Positions 1 through 6,393 of a DNA stretch of 53,780 bases are shown here, piece by piece. The number at the start of each line of letters is the position of its first letter. Positions within the stretch are counted from its first letter, which is position 1. Below the pieces are notes generated by a model. The model saw only the letters and a program-made list of their open reading frames with translations, had not been told where the DNA came from and searched no databases. Source of the DNA: Roseovarius sp. UBA6217 (GTDB lineage Bacteria; Pseudomonadota; Alphaproteobacteria; Rhodobacterales; Rhodobacteraceae); contig DISF01000036.1 in assembly GCA_002421985.1 (NCBI GenBank), positions 30,454 through 84,233 on the forward strand. Reading direction: 5' to 3'. The translations under genes and the position numbers were made by a program.

Positions 1-1007
1 TCGCAGCGCATGATGCCGCCGAAGATGTTGACGAGGATGCCCTTTACCTGCGGATCGGAGGTGATGATCTTGAACGCCTCGGTGACCTTTTCCTTGGTCG
101 CGCCGCCGCCCACGTCGAGGAAATTGGCAGGCTCCGCCCCATAAAGCTTGATGATATCCATCGTCGCCATCGCCAGCCCGGCACCGTTGACCATGCAGCC
201 GATCTCGCCATCGAGCGCGATATAGTTGAGGTCGTATTTCGAGGCTTCCAGCTCCTTGGGGTCCTCTTCGGTGGTGTCGCGCAATTCGGCGATATCGGCG
301 TGGCGATAGATCGCGTTGCCGTCAAAACTGATCTTGGCATCAAGCACCTTGAGATCGCCCTTGTCGGTGACGATCAGCGGGTTGATTTCCAACATCTCCA
401 TGTCTTTTTCGACAAACGCCTTGTAGAGCGTGCCCATCAGGGCCACGCATTGCTTTACCTGCCCAGCGTTGAGGCCAAGTGCAAAGGCGATGCGGCGGCC
501 GTGGAACTGCTGATAGCCGGTGGCGGGATCGACGCTGAACGACAGGATTTTCTCAGGCGTCTTTTCGGCCACCTCCTCGATATCCATGCCGCCCTCGGTC
601 GAGGCGACGAAGCTGATGCGCGAGGTGCCGCGATCCACCAGCAGTGCGAGATACATTTCGGTCTCGATGCCCGAGCCGTCCTCGATATAGATGCGGTTGA
701 CCTGCTTGCCCGCCGGGCCGGTCTGCTTGGTCACCAGCGTGCGGCCCAGCATACGGCGCGCCTCTTCGGCGGCCTCCTCGACGGATTTGGCAAGGCGCAC
801 ACCGCCCGCTTCGCCGGCCCCGGCTTCCTTGAACTTGCCCTTGCCGCGCCCGCCCGCGTGAATCTGCGCCTTGACGACCCAGAGCGGCCCATCGAGCGCG
901 CTAGCGGCTGTCTTGGCCTCTTCACTGCGCAAGACCACGCGACCATCCGACACCGGCGCGCCATAAGAGCGCAGGAGCGCCTTGGCCTGATACTCGTGGA
1001 TATTCAT
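1..1007 (-). CDS. sucC: Succinate-CoA ligase (ADP-forming) subunit beta, 3' end cut by window edge
   Basis: The beta subunit of succinyl-CoA synthetase joins SucD to interconvert succinyl-CoA and succinate with NTP formation in the TCA cycle. The frame opens with MNIHEYQAK, the hallmark SucC N-terminus, at the ATG ending at 1007. It runs without a stop to base 1, giving about 335 residues of a usual length near 397. An ATP-grasp domain fills the N-terminal part, with a glycine-rich AGGRGKGK stretch. The visible end, GGIMRC, belongs to the CoA-ligase domain. sucD would be expected next, outside the window. mdh lies upstream on the same strand but behind a strong terminator, so sucC probably has its own promoter in 1008-1174. 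The identity is secure. Confidence 0.97.
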   Translation of the reverse strand, partial: MNIHEYQAKALLRSYGAPVSDGRVVLRSEEAKTAASALDGPLWVVKAQIHAGGRGKGKFKEAGAGEAGGVRLAKSVEEAAEEARRMLGRTLVTKQTGPAGKQVNRIYIEDGSGIETEMYLALLVDRGTSRISFVASTEGGMDIEEVAEKTPEKILSFSVDPATGYQQFHGRRIAFALGLNAGQVKQCVALMGTLYKAFVEKDMEMLEINPLIVTDKGDLKVLDAKISFDGNAIYRHADIAELRDTTEEDPKELEASKYDLNYIALDGEIGCMVNGAGLAMATMDIIKLYGAEPANFLDVGGGATKEKVTEAFKIITSDPQVKGILVNIFGGIMRC

Positions 1008-1113
1008 GAAACCGTCCCGTTTTGCTGCGATTGGGACAGGTATAGACATAAAATCGTGTGCGGCTTAAATGGTTTTTTGCGGTTTCAGTTTATTTTGGGT
1101 GAAATTCCGCCTT

Positions 1114-1146
1114 TTGTGATCACACGATTTATCCGCGTGATCACAA
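1114..1146. promoter_or_regulatory. Paired GTGATCAC palindromes, probable operator upstream of sucC
   Basis: TTGTGATCAC at 1114-1123 and GTGATCACAA at 1137-1146 form a perfect 10-bp inverted repeat with a 13-bp spacer, and each arm contains the 8-bp palindrome GTGATCAC. The centres are about 23 bp apart, roughly two helical turns. The element lies about 107-140 bp upstream of the sucC start, between the mdh terminator and sucC. The shape suggests cooperative binding of a dimeric regulator. The regulator is not identifiable from this window, and the functional call is an inference. Confidence 0.5.
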
Positions 1147-1174
1147 ACACGGATGGACTGCGAATCGCCCGACC

Positions 1175-1205
1175 AAAAAACAGGGGCTGGAAAATATCCA
1201 GCCCC
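1175..1205 (-). terminator. Rho-independent terminator of mdh
   Basis: On the minus strand an 8-bp perfect stem (GGGGCTGG paired with CCAGCCCC, 1183-1205, 7-nt loop) is followed by TG and a run of six T (1175-1180). It begins 26 bp after the mdh stop and separates mdh from sucC. Confidence 0.9.
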
Positions 1206-1231
1206 GGCTCATGAATAGCTGATTGGCCAGA

Positions 1232-2194
1232 TCAGGCGAGAGAGCCGTCAATCGCCTTGCAAGCCTCGACAAGGCCCTTGACCGCGTCAACCGACTTGTC
1301 GAACATCGCCTGCTCGTCCTTGTTGAGCTTGATCTCGACGATGCGTTCAATGCCACCCGCACCGATCACCGTGGGCACGCCCACATACATGCCCTTCACG
1401 CCCAGTTCGCCATTGCACCAGGCGGCGCAGGGCAGGACGCGTTTCTGATCCTTGAGATAGGCCTCGGCCATCTCGATCGCGGCAGTGGCAGGCGCGTAGA
1501 AGGCAGAGCCGGTTTTCAGAAGGCCCACGATCTCGGCCCCGCCGTCGCGGGTGCGTTGCAGGATCGCGTCAAGCTTCTCTTGCGTGGTCCAGCCCATCTC
1601 GATCAGGTCCGGCAGCGGGATGCCCGCCACGGTCGAATAGCGCACCGAGGGCACCATCGTATCGCCATGCCCGCCAAGCACAAAGGCAGTCACATCCTTC
1701 ATCGACACGCCAAACTCGACGCTGAGGAAGTGGCGGAAGCGCGCGGAATCGAGCACACCGGCCATGCCGCATACCTTGTGCGCGGGCAGGCCCGAAAACT
1801 TCTGAAGCGCCCAGACCATCGCATCAAGCGGGTTGGTGATGCAGATCACGAACGCATCGGGCGCGTTGGCCTTGATACCTTCGCCCACCGATTTCATCAC
1901 CTTGAGGTTGATGCCCAGCAGGTCGTCGCGGCTCATCCCCGGCTTGCGCGGCACACCGGCGGTGACGATGCAGACATCCGCACCGGCGATATCGGCATAG
2001 TCCTGCGTGCCCCGGAGATGGGCGTCAAAGCCCTCGGACGGGCCGGATTCGGCAATGTCGAGCGCCTTGCCTTCGGGGGTGCCCTCTGCAATGTCGAAAA
2101 GCACGACATCGCCGAGCTCCTTGAGCGCCGCGAGATGGGCGAGCGTGCCGCCGATCTGTCCGGCACCGATCAGCGCGATCTTGGGTCTGGCCAT
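1232..2194 (-). CDS. mdh: Malate dehydrogenase
   Basis: This is NAD-dependent malate dehydrogenase of the TCA cycle, 320 residues, the normal length for the LDH-like alphaproteobacterial type. The protein begins MARPKIALIGAGQIGG, a Rossmann dinucleotide-binding loop. It contains the substrate-binding GVPRKPGMSRDDLL loop and the catalytic-histidine region LGGHGD. A longer upstream reading is open, but the ATG ending at 2194 is chosen because GGAGA lies just before it and the Rossmann strand starts immediately after it. The gene reads toward sucC and ends at a strong terminator. The identity is secure. Confidence 0.97.
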   Translation of the reverse strand: MARPKIALIGAGQIGGTLAHLAALKELGDVVLFDIAEGTPEGKALDIAESGPSEGFDAHLRGTQDYADIAGADVCIVTAGVPRKPGMSRDDLLGINLKVMKSVGEGIKANAPDAFVICITNPLDAMVWALQKFSGLPAHKVCGMAGVLDSARFRHFLSVEFGVSMKDVTAFVLGGHGDTMVPSVRYSTVAGIPLPDLIEMGWTTQEKLDAILQRTRDGGAEIVGLLKTGSAFYAPATAAIEMAEAYLKDQKRVLPCAAWCNGELGVKGMYVGVPTVIGAGGIERIVEIKLNKDEQAMFDKSVDAVKGLVEACKAIDGSLA

Positions 2195-2345
2195 TGGATT
2201 TGTCTCCGTGGGTTGCGTAGTTGCGGCTTGCCGTAGTCTGAATTGCGATTCCATGCAAGCCCGCCGCGCGGCGGCGGATCATGGCGGCGCGCTTATGTAT
2301 GCGGTTGTATGCTGATTTCCGGGCGCGCGCACTGGGGATCAGGGG

Positions 2346-2588
2346 ATGGCAATCACACGGGAATTGGTCGCAGTCGGGGTGTTTGCTGCGCTGTTCGCAG
2401 GCGTTTCCAAGGGCTGGATTCGGCTCTGGCGCGGCCTTTGCCGGGGCAGCGATTGTGGCGCAGGTGGTGCTTTTGGGGCGTAAAACGGCATGCGCGCGCA
2501 CCGCAGGGTGCCGGAACGCGCGTTCCTTGCGATCACCTATGTGTTGCTCACCGTAACCGGCGTGAAACTGGTGATCGACGGGCTTTAG
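2346..2588 (+). pseudogene. TauE/SafE family permease remnant (frameshift plus large internal deletion)
   Basis: The TauE/SafE family comprises membrane permeases proposed to export sulfite or organosulfonates, usually near 250 residues. The ATG at 2346 opens a hydrophobic N-terminus ending VFAALFAGVSKG. The family motif then continues in a different frame as GFGSGAAFAGAAIVAQ (about 2415-2465), so there is a frameshift. A further frame change leads to a C-terminal tail VPERAFLAITYVLLTVTG, ending in IDGL and a TAG at 2586-2588, typical of the family end. About two thirds of the gene is missing between the second and third pieces. The remnant lies between the divergent mdh promoter and the converging small gene at 2596. 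It is not expected to be functional. Confidence 0.72.
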
Positions 2589-2595
2589 CCACCAT

Positions 2596-2904
2596 TCAGG
2601 CGTCGTTGCCCGGCGCGGGCAATCTGTCGGCCATCGCCTCAAAAGCCTGCCCCGCGGCGACCAGACAGGTGATGCCCGAAGGCCCCGTCACGGTGATGGT
2701 CCAACTGCCCGACGCGTCAGAGGCGAACACCTCGATCACCGCGTTATTGGCCCCCAGCCCCATCGCCTGCCGGGTCTCGCCATAGGCTTCGGCAAGGCGC
2801 TCTACCACCACCTCGCGCGGGGCGCATTGCGCCGATTGGGCCACTGCCGGGCCGGTCGCAAGGCAGGCGAGGGCCGCAGTCAGGCCCAGACTTCCTTTCA
2901 TCAT
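2596..2904 (-). CDS. Small secreted hypothetical protein
   Basis: The product has 102 residues and I do not recognise a named family. It begins MMKGSLGLTAALACLATGPAVAQS, a clear signal peptide with probable cleavage after AVA, so the product should be periplasmic. The mature part holds two cysteines (SAQCAPRE and GITCLVAAG) that could form a disulfide. A stretch WTITVTGPSGITCLV looks like beta structure. GGGAGAGG precedes the double-ATG start at 2904/2901. The longer reading to 2997 would bury the signal peptide and was rejected. It is transcribed away from mcl2. Confidence 0.65.
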   Translation of the reverse strand: MMKGSLGLTAALACLATGPAVAQSAQCAPREVVVERLAEAYGETRQAMGLGANNAVIEVFASDASGSWTITVTGPSGITCLVAAGQAFEAMADRLPAPGNDA

Positions 2905-3091
2905 CGTCACACCCTCTCCCAAGTTGGTCCCTGCCGTCATGCCAAAGGATGCCGGATGAACTCTGAAGACTTGGTTAACAATGGGTAACGCAGGCACCGT
3001 TTCTGCGTCGCGGCGGGAAAGGGCTTGAACTTTTATGCCAAAGAATGGCAGGTCTGCGCAGGATTATACCCCAAACCCGCGAGTGCATATC

Positions 3092-3952
3092 ATGGCCAGC
3101 CCTTCTCACCCCTATCGCTCGGTGCTCTATATCCCCGGCTCCAAGGAACGCGCGCTGGAAAAGGCGCGAGACCTGCCCGCCGATGCGATCATCTTCGACC
3201 TCGAGGATGCCGTCGCCCCCGATGCCAAGGCAGAGGCGCGCACCACGCTGGCGGCGGCCCTGCGGCAGGGCGGCTATGGCAAGCGCGCAAAGATCGTGCG
3301 GATCAACGCGCTGAGCACGGAATGGGGGCTGGAGGATGCGCGCGCCTTCGCGGATGCGGGGGCCGATGCAATCCTCTTGCCCAAGGTCAACGCGGCGAGC
3401 GATATCGACACGCTCGCCGATATCATCGGCCCTGATCTGCCGATCTGGGCGATGATGGAAACGACGCTCTCGATCCTGAGCGCCCGCGAGATTGCGGCCC
3501 ATGCGCGCGTCGCCGGGCTGGTTGCGGGCACCAACGATCTGGCCAAAGACCTGCGCACGCGCACGCAGCCCGACCGGCTGCCGCTGATGCTGGCGCTGCA
3601 AACCATCGTTCTCGCGGCGCGGGCGGCGCGGATCGTGGCGGTGGACGGGGTCTATAACCGCTTCAAGGACGAGGACGGGCTGCGGGTGGAATGCGAACAG
3701 GGCCGCGATCTGGGATTCGACGGCAAAACGCTGATCCATCCCGCGCAGATCGACATTGCCAATGCCGCCTTTGCCCCCACCGAGGCCGAAATCGAACTGG
3801 CCGAACGCCAGATTGCCGCGTATGAAGAAAGCCGGGCCTCGGGTCAGGGGATCGCGGTCGTGGACGGGCAGATCGTCGAGAATCTGCATGTGGTCACGGC
3901 GCAGCGCATCCTTGCGCAGGCCCAAGCGATACGCGACCTGGCAGCGGAGTAG
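3092..3952 (+). CDS. mcl2: (3S)-malyl-CoA thioesterase / CoA ester lyase of the HpcH/HpaI-CitE type (Mcl2-like)
   Basis: Mcl2-type proteins hydrolyse (3S)-malyl-CoA to malate. They act with malyl-CoA lyase Mcl1 when acetyl-CoA is assimilated by the ethylmalonyl-CoA pathway in Rhodobacter. The 286-residue protein starts MASPSHPYRSVLYIPGSKER and carries the CitE-like IIFDLEDAVAPD motif, with the metal-binding acidic residues. Further on are ILLPKVN, AMMET, GTNDLAKDL and FDGKTLIHPAQI. The pattern fits Mcl2 better than Mcl1, which is longer, but simple CoA-ester lyase activity cannot be excluded. An upstream ATG at 3035 is possible but adds a nonconserved tail. It is the first gene of a tight operon with nnrU, a DUF1737 gene and mch. 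Confidence 0.85.
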   Translation: MASPSHPYRSVLYIPGSKERALEKARDLPADAIIFDLEDAVAPDAKAEARTTLAAALRQGGYGKRAKIVRINALSTEWGLEDARAFADAGADAILLPKVNAASDIDTLADIIGPDLPIWAMMETTLSILSAREIAAHARVAGLVAGTNDLAKDLRTRTQPDRLPLMLALQTIVLAARAARIVAVDGVYNRFKDEDGLRVECEQGRDLGFDGKTLIHPAQIDIANAAFAPTEAEIELAERQIAAYEESRASGQGIAVVDGQIVENLHVVTAQRILAQAQAIRDLAAE

Positions 3953-3958
3953 CGACCA

Positions 3959-4504
3959 ATGGCCTATCTCATCCTCGGACTGATCCTCTGGACCGCCGCG
4001 CATCTTTTCAAGCGCGTGGCCCCCGATCTGCGCGCAAGGATGGGCAATGCGGGCAAGGGGCTTGTCGCGGTTGGCGTGCTGGCGGGGCTGGTGCTGATGG
4101 TGATCGGCTACCGGCAGGCGGAATTCATCAACATCTGGTTCCCGCCCACATGGACGGTGCATCTCAACAACCTGATGATGCTGGGCGCGGTGTTCCTCTA
4201 TGGCATGAGCGCCACCAAGGGGCGGTTGCGCGGCGCGATCCGCCACCCGCAACTGACCGCCGTCAAGGTCTGGGCGGTGGCGCATCTGCTGGTCAATGGC
4301 GATCTGGCCTCGCTGATCCTGTTCGGCGGGCTGCTGGCCTGGGCGGTGCTGGAGGTGGTAGTCATCAACATGTCCGAAGACTGGAATCGCCCCGCACCGG
4401 GCGAGGCGAAACGCGATATCATCCTCGTGGTCATCACTCTTGTGCTGTTCTTCGCCATGACCTTTGTGCACAACTGGCTGGGCGTCTGGCCATTTCCGGG
4501 GTGA
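3959..4504 (+). CDS. nnrU: NnrU family integral membrane protein
   Basis: NnrU proteins are multi-pass inner-membrane proteins first linked to nitrite/nitric-oxide metabolism in denitrifying rhodobacteria and later seen widely in non-denitrifiers. Their biochemical role is unsettled. The 181-residue product has about five hydrophobic segments, near residues 1-20, 33-52, 70-88, 108-130 and 148-168. It contains the family-like TVHLNNLMMLGAV and RHPQLTAVKVWAVAHLLVNGD motifs. GGAG lies ahead of the ATG and the mcl2 stop is 6 bp upstream. Placement between two CoA-ester enzymes suggests shared expression, though not necessarily shared function. Confidence 0.88.
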   Translation: MAYLILGLILWTAAHLFKRVAPDLRARMGNAGKGLVAVGVLAGLVLMVIGYRQAEFINIWFPPTWTVHLNNLMMLGAVFLYGMSATKGRLRGAIRHPQLTAVKVWAVAHLLVNGDLASLILFGGLLAWAVLEVVVINMSEDWNRPAPGEAKRDIILVVITLVLFFAMTFVHNWLGVWPFPG

Positions 4505-4508
4505 GGCG

Positions 4509-4712
4509 ATGAAGCTCTACCGCTTTCTTTCCGCCGACGATACATCGGCGTTTTGTCACAAGGTGACAGCGGCGCTCAACGCGGGCTGGCAGCTTTACGG
4601 CGATCCCACCTATGCGTTTGACGCCGCAAATGGCGTGATGCGCTGCGGGCAAGCGGTGGTGAAGGACAAAGAGGGCGCGTATTCGCCCGACATGAAGCTT
4701 GGAGAGCAGTAG
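4509..4712 (+). CDS. DUF1737 domain small protein
   Basis: This 67-residue soluble protein begins MKLYRFLSADDTSAFCHKV and contains the ALNAGWQLYGDPTYAFD stretch typical of DUF1737, a family of unknown function. The ATG at 4509 follows the nnrU stop by 4 bp with GAGGCG upstream, and its own stop is 2 bp before mch. Translational coupling within the operon is therefore likely. The longer upstream reading from 4464 overlaps nnrU and was rejected. Confidence 0.8.
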   Translation: MKLYRFLSADDTSAFCHKVTAALNAGWQLYGDPTYAFDAANGVMRCGQAVVKDKEGAYSPDMKLGEQ

Positions 4713-4714
4713 CG

Positions 4715-5743
4715 ATGAAAACCAATCCCGGCCGGTTCTTCGAGGACTACACCCTCGGCGAGGTGATCCACCACGCGGTGCCGCGCACCGTCTCGGGGGG
4801 CGAGCGTGCGCTCTATCATGCGCTTTATCCCGCGCGTCACGCGCTCTATTCCTCGGACGCCTTCGCCCGTGCCAGCGGCTTGCCCGCAAGCCCGATCGAC
4901 GACATGGCCGCGTTTCACATCGTGTTCGGCAAATCGGTGCCCGATATCTCGCTCAACGCCGTGGCAAACCTGGGCTATGCCGAGGCGCGCTGGCTTGCCC
5001 CGGTCTGGCCCGGCGACACGCTGCGCAGCCAATCCGAGGTGATCGGACTGAAGCAGAATTCCACGGGCAAGACCGGGGTGGTCTATGTGCGCACCACCGG
5101 ATTCAACCAGCATGATCTGCCGGTGATGGAATTCGCCCGCTGGGTGATGGTGCGCAAGAACAACCCTGACGCACCCGCACCTGACCCCGTGGTGCCGGAG
5201 ACGGCCGCGGTCGTCGATCCCGCAGACCTTGTGATCCCTTCGGGGCTCGATTTCACCCGTTACGATTTCACCCTGGCCGGAGAGCCGCATCGCTGGGGCG
5301 ATTACGAGGTTGGCGAGCGCATCGACCATGTCGATGGCGTCACCATCGAGGAAGCCGAGCACATGCTGGCCACGCGGCTCTGGCAGAACACCGCCAAGAC
5401 CCATTTCGACGCAAGCCTGCGCGAGGACGGCAAGCGGCTCATCTATGGCGGGCACGTCATTTCGATGGCGCGCGCGCTGTCGTTCAACGGGCTGGCCAAT
5501 GCGCAGATGATCGTGGCGATCAATGCAGGCAGCCACGCCAACCCGTGTTTCGCGGGCGATACGATCCGCGCGTGGTCAGAGGTGCTCGACCGCGCCGAGA
5601 CCTCCGCGCCCGGCGTCGGCGCGCTGCGCCTTCGGCTGGTCGCGACCAAGGGCGGCGCGCCGTTCACGCTCCGGGGCGAGGACGGCAAATACCTGCCCCA
5701 TGTGCTTCTCGATCTGGATTACTGGGCGCTGATGCCGCTCTGA
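4715..5743 (+). CDS. mch: Mesaconyl-CoA hydratase (beta-methylmalyl-CoA dehydratase), tandem MaoC fold
   Basis: Mch hydrates mesaconyl-CoA to beta-methylmalyl-CoA, which malyl-CoA lyase cleaves to glyoxylate and propionyl-CoA in the ethylmalonyl-CoA pathway. The 342-residue protein has two hot-dog domains. The N-terminal one starts MKTNPGRFFEDYTLGEV and contains YSSDAFARASGL. The C-terminal one starts near residue 185 with YEVGERIDHVDGVTIEEAEH and contains YGGHVISMARALSFNGL and SHANPCFAGDTI. Length and layout match Mch rather than single-domain MaoC hydratases. It is the last gene of the mcl2-nnrU-DUF1737-mch operon, with only 2 bp before it. Its TGA coincides with the first bases of a structured repeat. 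Confidence 0.92.
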   Translation: MKTNPGRFFEDYTLGEVIHHAVPRTVSGGERALYHALYPARHALYSSDAFARASGLPASPIDDMAAFHIVFGKSVPDISLNAVANLGYAEARWLAPVWPGDTLRSQSEVIGLKQNSTGKTGVVYVRTTGFNQHDLPVMEFARWVMVRKNNPDAPAPDPVVPETAAVVDPADLVIPSGLDFTRYDFTLAGEPHRWGDYEVGERIDHVDGVTIEEAEHMLATRLWQNTAKTHFDASLREDGKRLIYGGHVISMARALSFNGLANAQMIVAINAGSHANPCFAGDTIRAWSEVLDRAETSAPGVGALRLRLVATKGGAPFTLRGEDGKYLPHVLLDLDYWALMPL

Positions 5744-5847
5744 AGCATGTTGCTCAAAAGTGGGAACCGGTTTTGAGCTTCTCGAACATGCGAAATAAAC
5801 ATGTCAGAGTGTATCGCGCGAATGCAAATGAACACGACACACTCTGA
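5741..5847. repeat. Structured ~105-bp interspersed repeat, copy 1
   Basis: This copy is homologous to the repeat at 21063-21167. Its left part folds as GCTCAAAA/TTTTGAGC around the loop gtgggaaccgg. Its right part pairs AGAGTGT with ACACTCT around a loop containing gaatgcaaatgaa. Outer bases TGAAGC also relate to the closing end. It lies between the converging mch and Nudix genes and its first three bases are the mch stop codon. It resembles small palindromic repeat families scattered in alphaproteobacterial genomes. The family name is not asserted. Confidence 0.85.
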
Positions 5848-5855
5848 ACGCGTGC

Positions 5856-6314
5856 TCAGAGACTTCGCAGGATTTTCTTAAGCTCCGGCTCCTGCACCAT
5901 CTTGGCGGCCTTTTTTGCGGGCACCCAGACCCGTTTGCGCTGACCCGCCTCGGGGTAGCTCTCGGCCAGATCACCGTCACGCAGCCGCACCTTGTAGAGA
6001 TCCGCGATAATCGGAACAACGCTGTCATCCTCCAGCGCCTTGTCGTAAAAGAACTGCCCGGCAGGGTGGGCATGATCGGCCTCGGCGCGCACGCCCGCCT
6101 CTTCCCACGCCTCGCGCAGGGCGGATTGGACATCGCTCAGCCCCTTGATCGGCCAGCCCTTGGGAACAATCCAGCGCCCGGTGTCGCGACTGGTGATGAG
6201 CAGCACCTCCTTACGCCCCTTTGCCTTGCGCCAGCACAGCGCCGCCACCTGCCGCTCGGGCGGATAGACGGTGCGCGCGCCGGGGCGCTTGCTCAAGGAC
6301 TGCATTTTTACCAT
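5856..6314 (-). CDS. Nudix hydrolase (diphosphoinositol-polyphosphate/ApnA type)
   Basis: This 152-residue Nudix protein has the motif GWPIKGLSDVQSALREAWEE, with PKGWP ahead of it as in diadenosine or diphosphoinositol polyphosphate hydrolases. The metal-binding REAWEEAG core is intact, but the first glutamate of the canonical box (G-x5-E) is Asp or shifted. WIVPKGW and WVPAKKAAKMV are common in the Rhodobacterales versions. The start is MVKMQ at 6314; MQSL three codons in is an alternative. It faces mch convergently, with a repeat between them. The substrate is not determinable here. Confidence 0.85.
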   Translation of the reverse strand: MVKMQSLSKRPGARTVYPPERQVAALCWRKAKGRKEVLLITSRDTGRWIVPKGWPIKGLSDVQSALREAWEEAGVRAEADHAHPAGQFFYDKALEDDSVVPIIADLYKVRLRDGDLAESYPEAGQRKRVWVPAKKAAKMVQEPELKKILRSL

Positions 6315-6393
6315 CGGTGTCGGCCCTGCTCGGCAAGTTTGTCTTTTTCCTGATTAACGGGTCAACCTACGCGAAAATTCGGCGCTTTGCAAA

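Noticed and set aside
2971..2990. TTAA-like half sites resembling a CtrA box upstream of mcl2
   Set aside because: The second half site is not TTAA at the proper 7-bp spacing, so the match is too weak to report.
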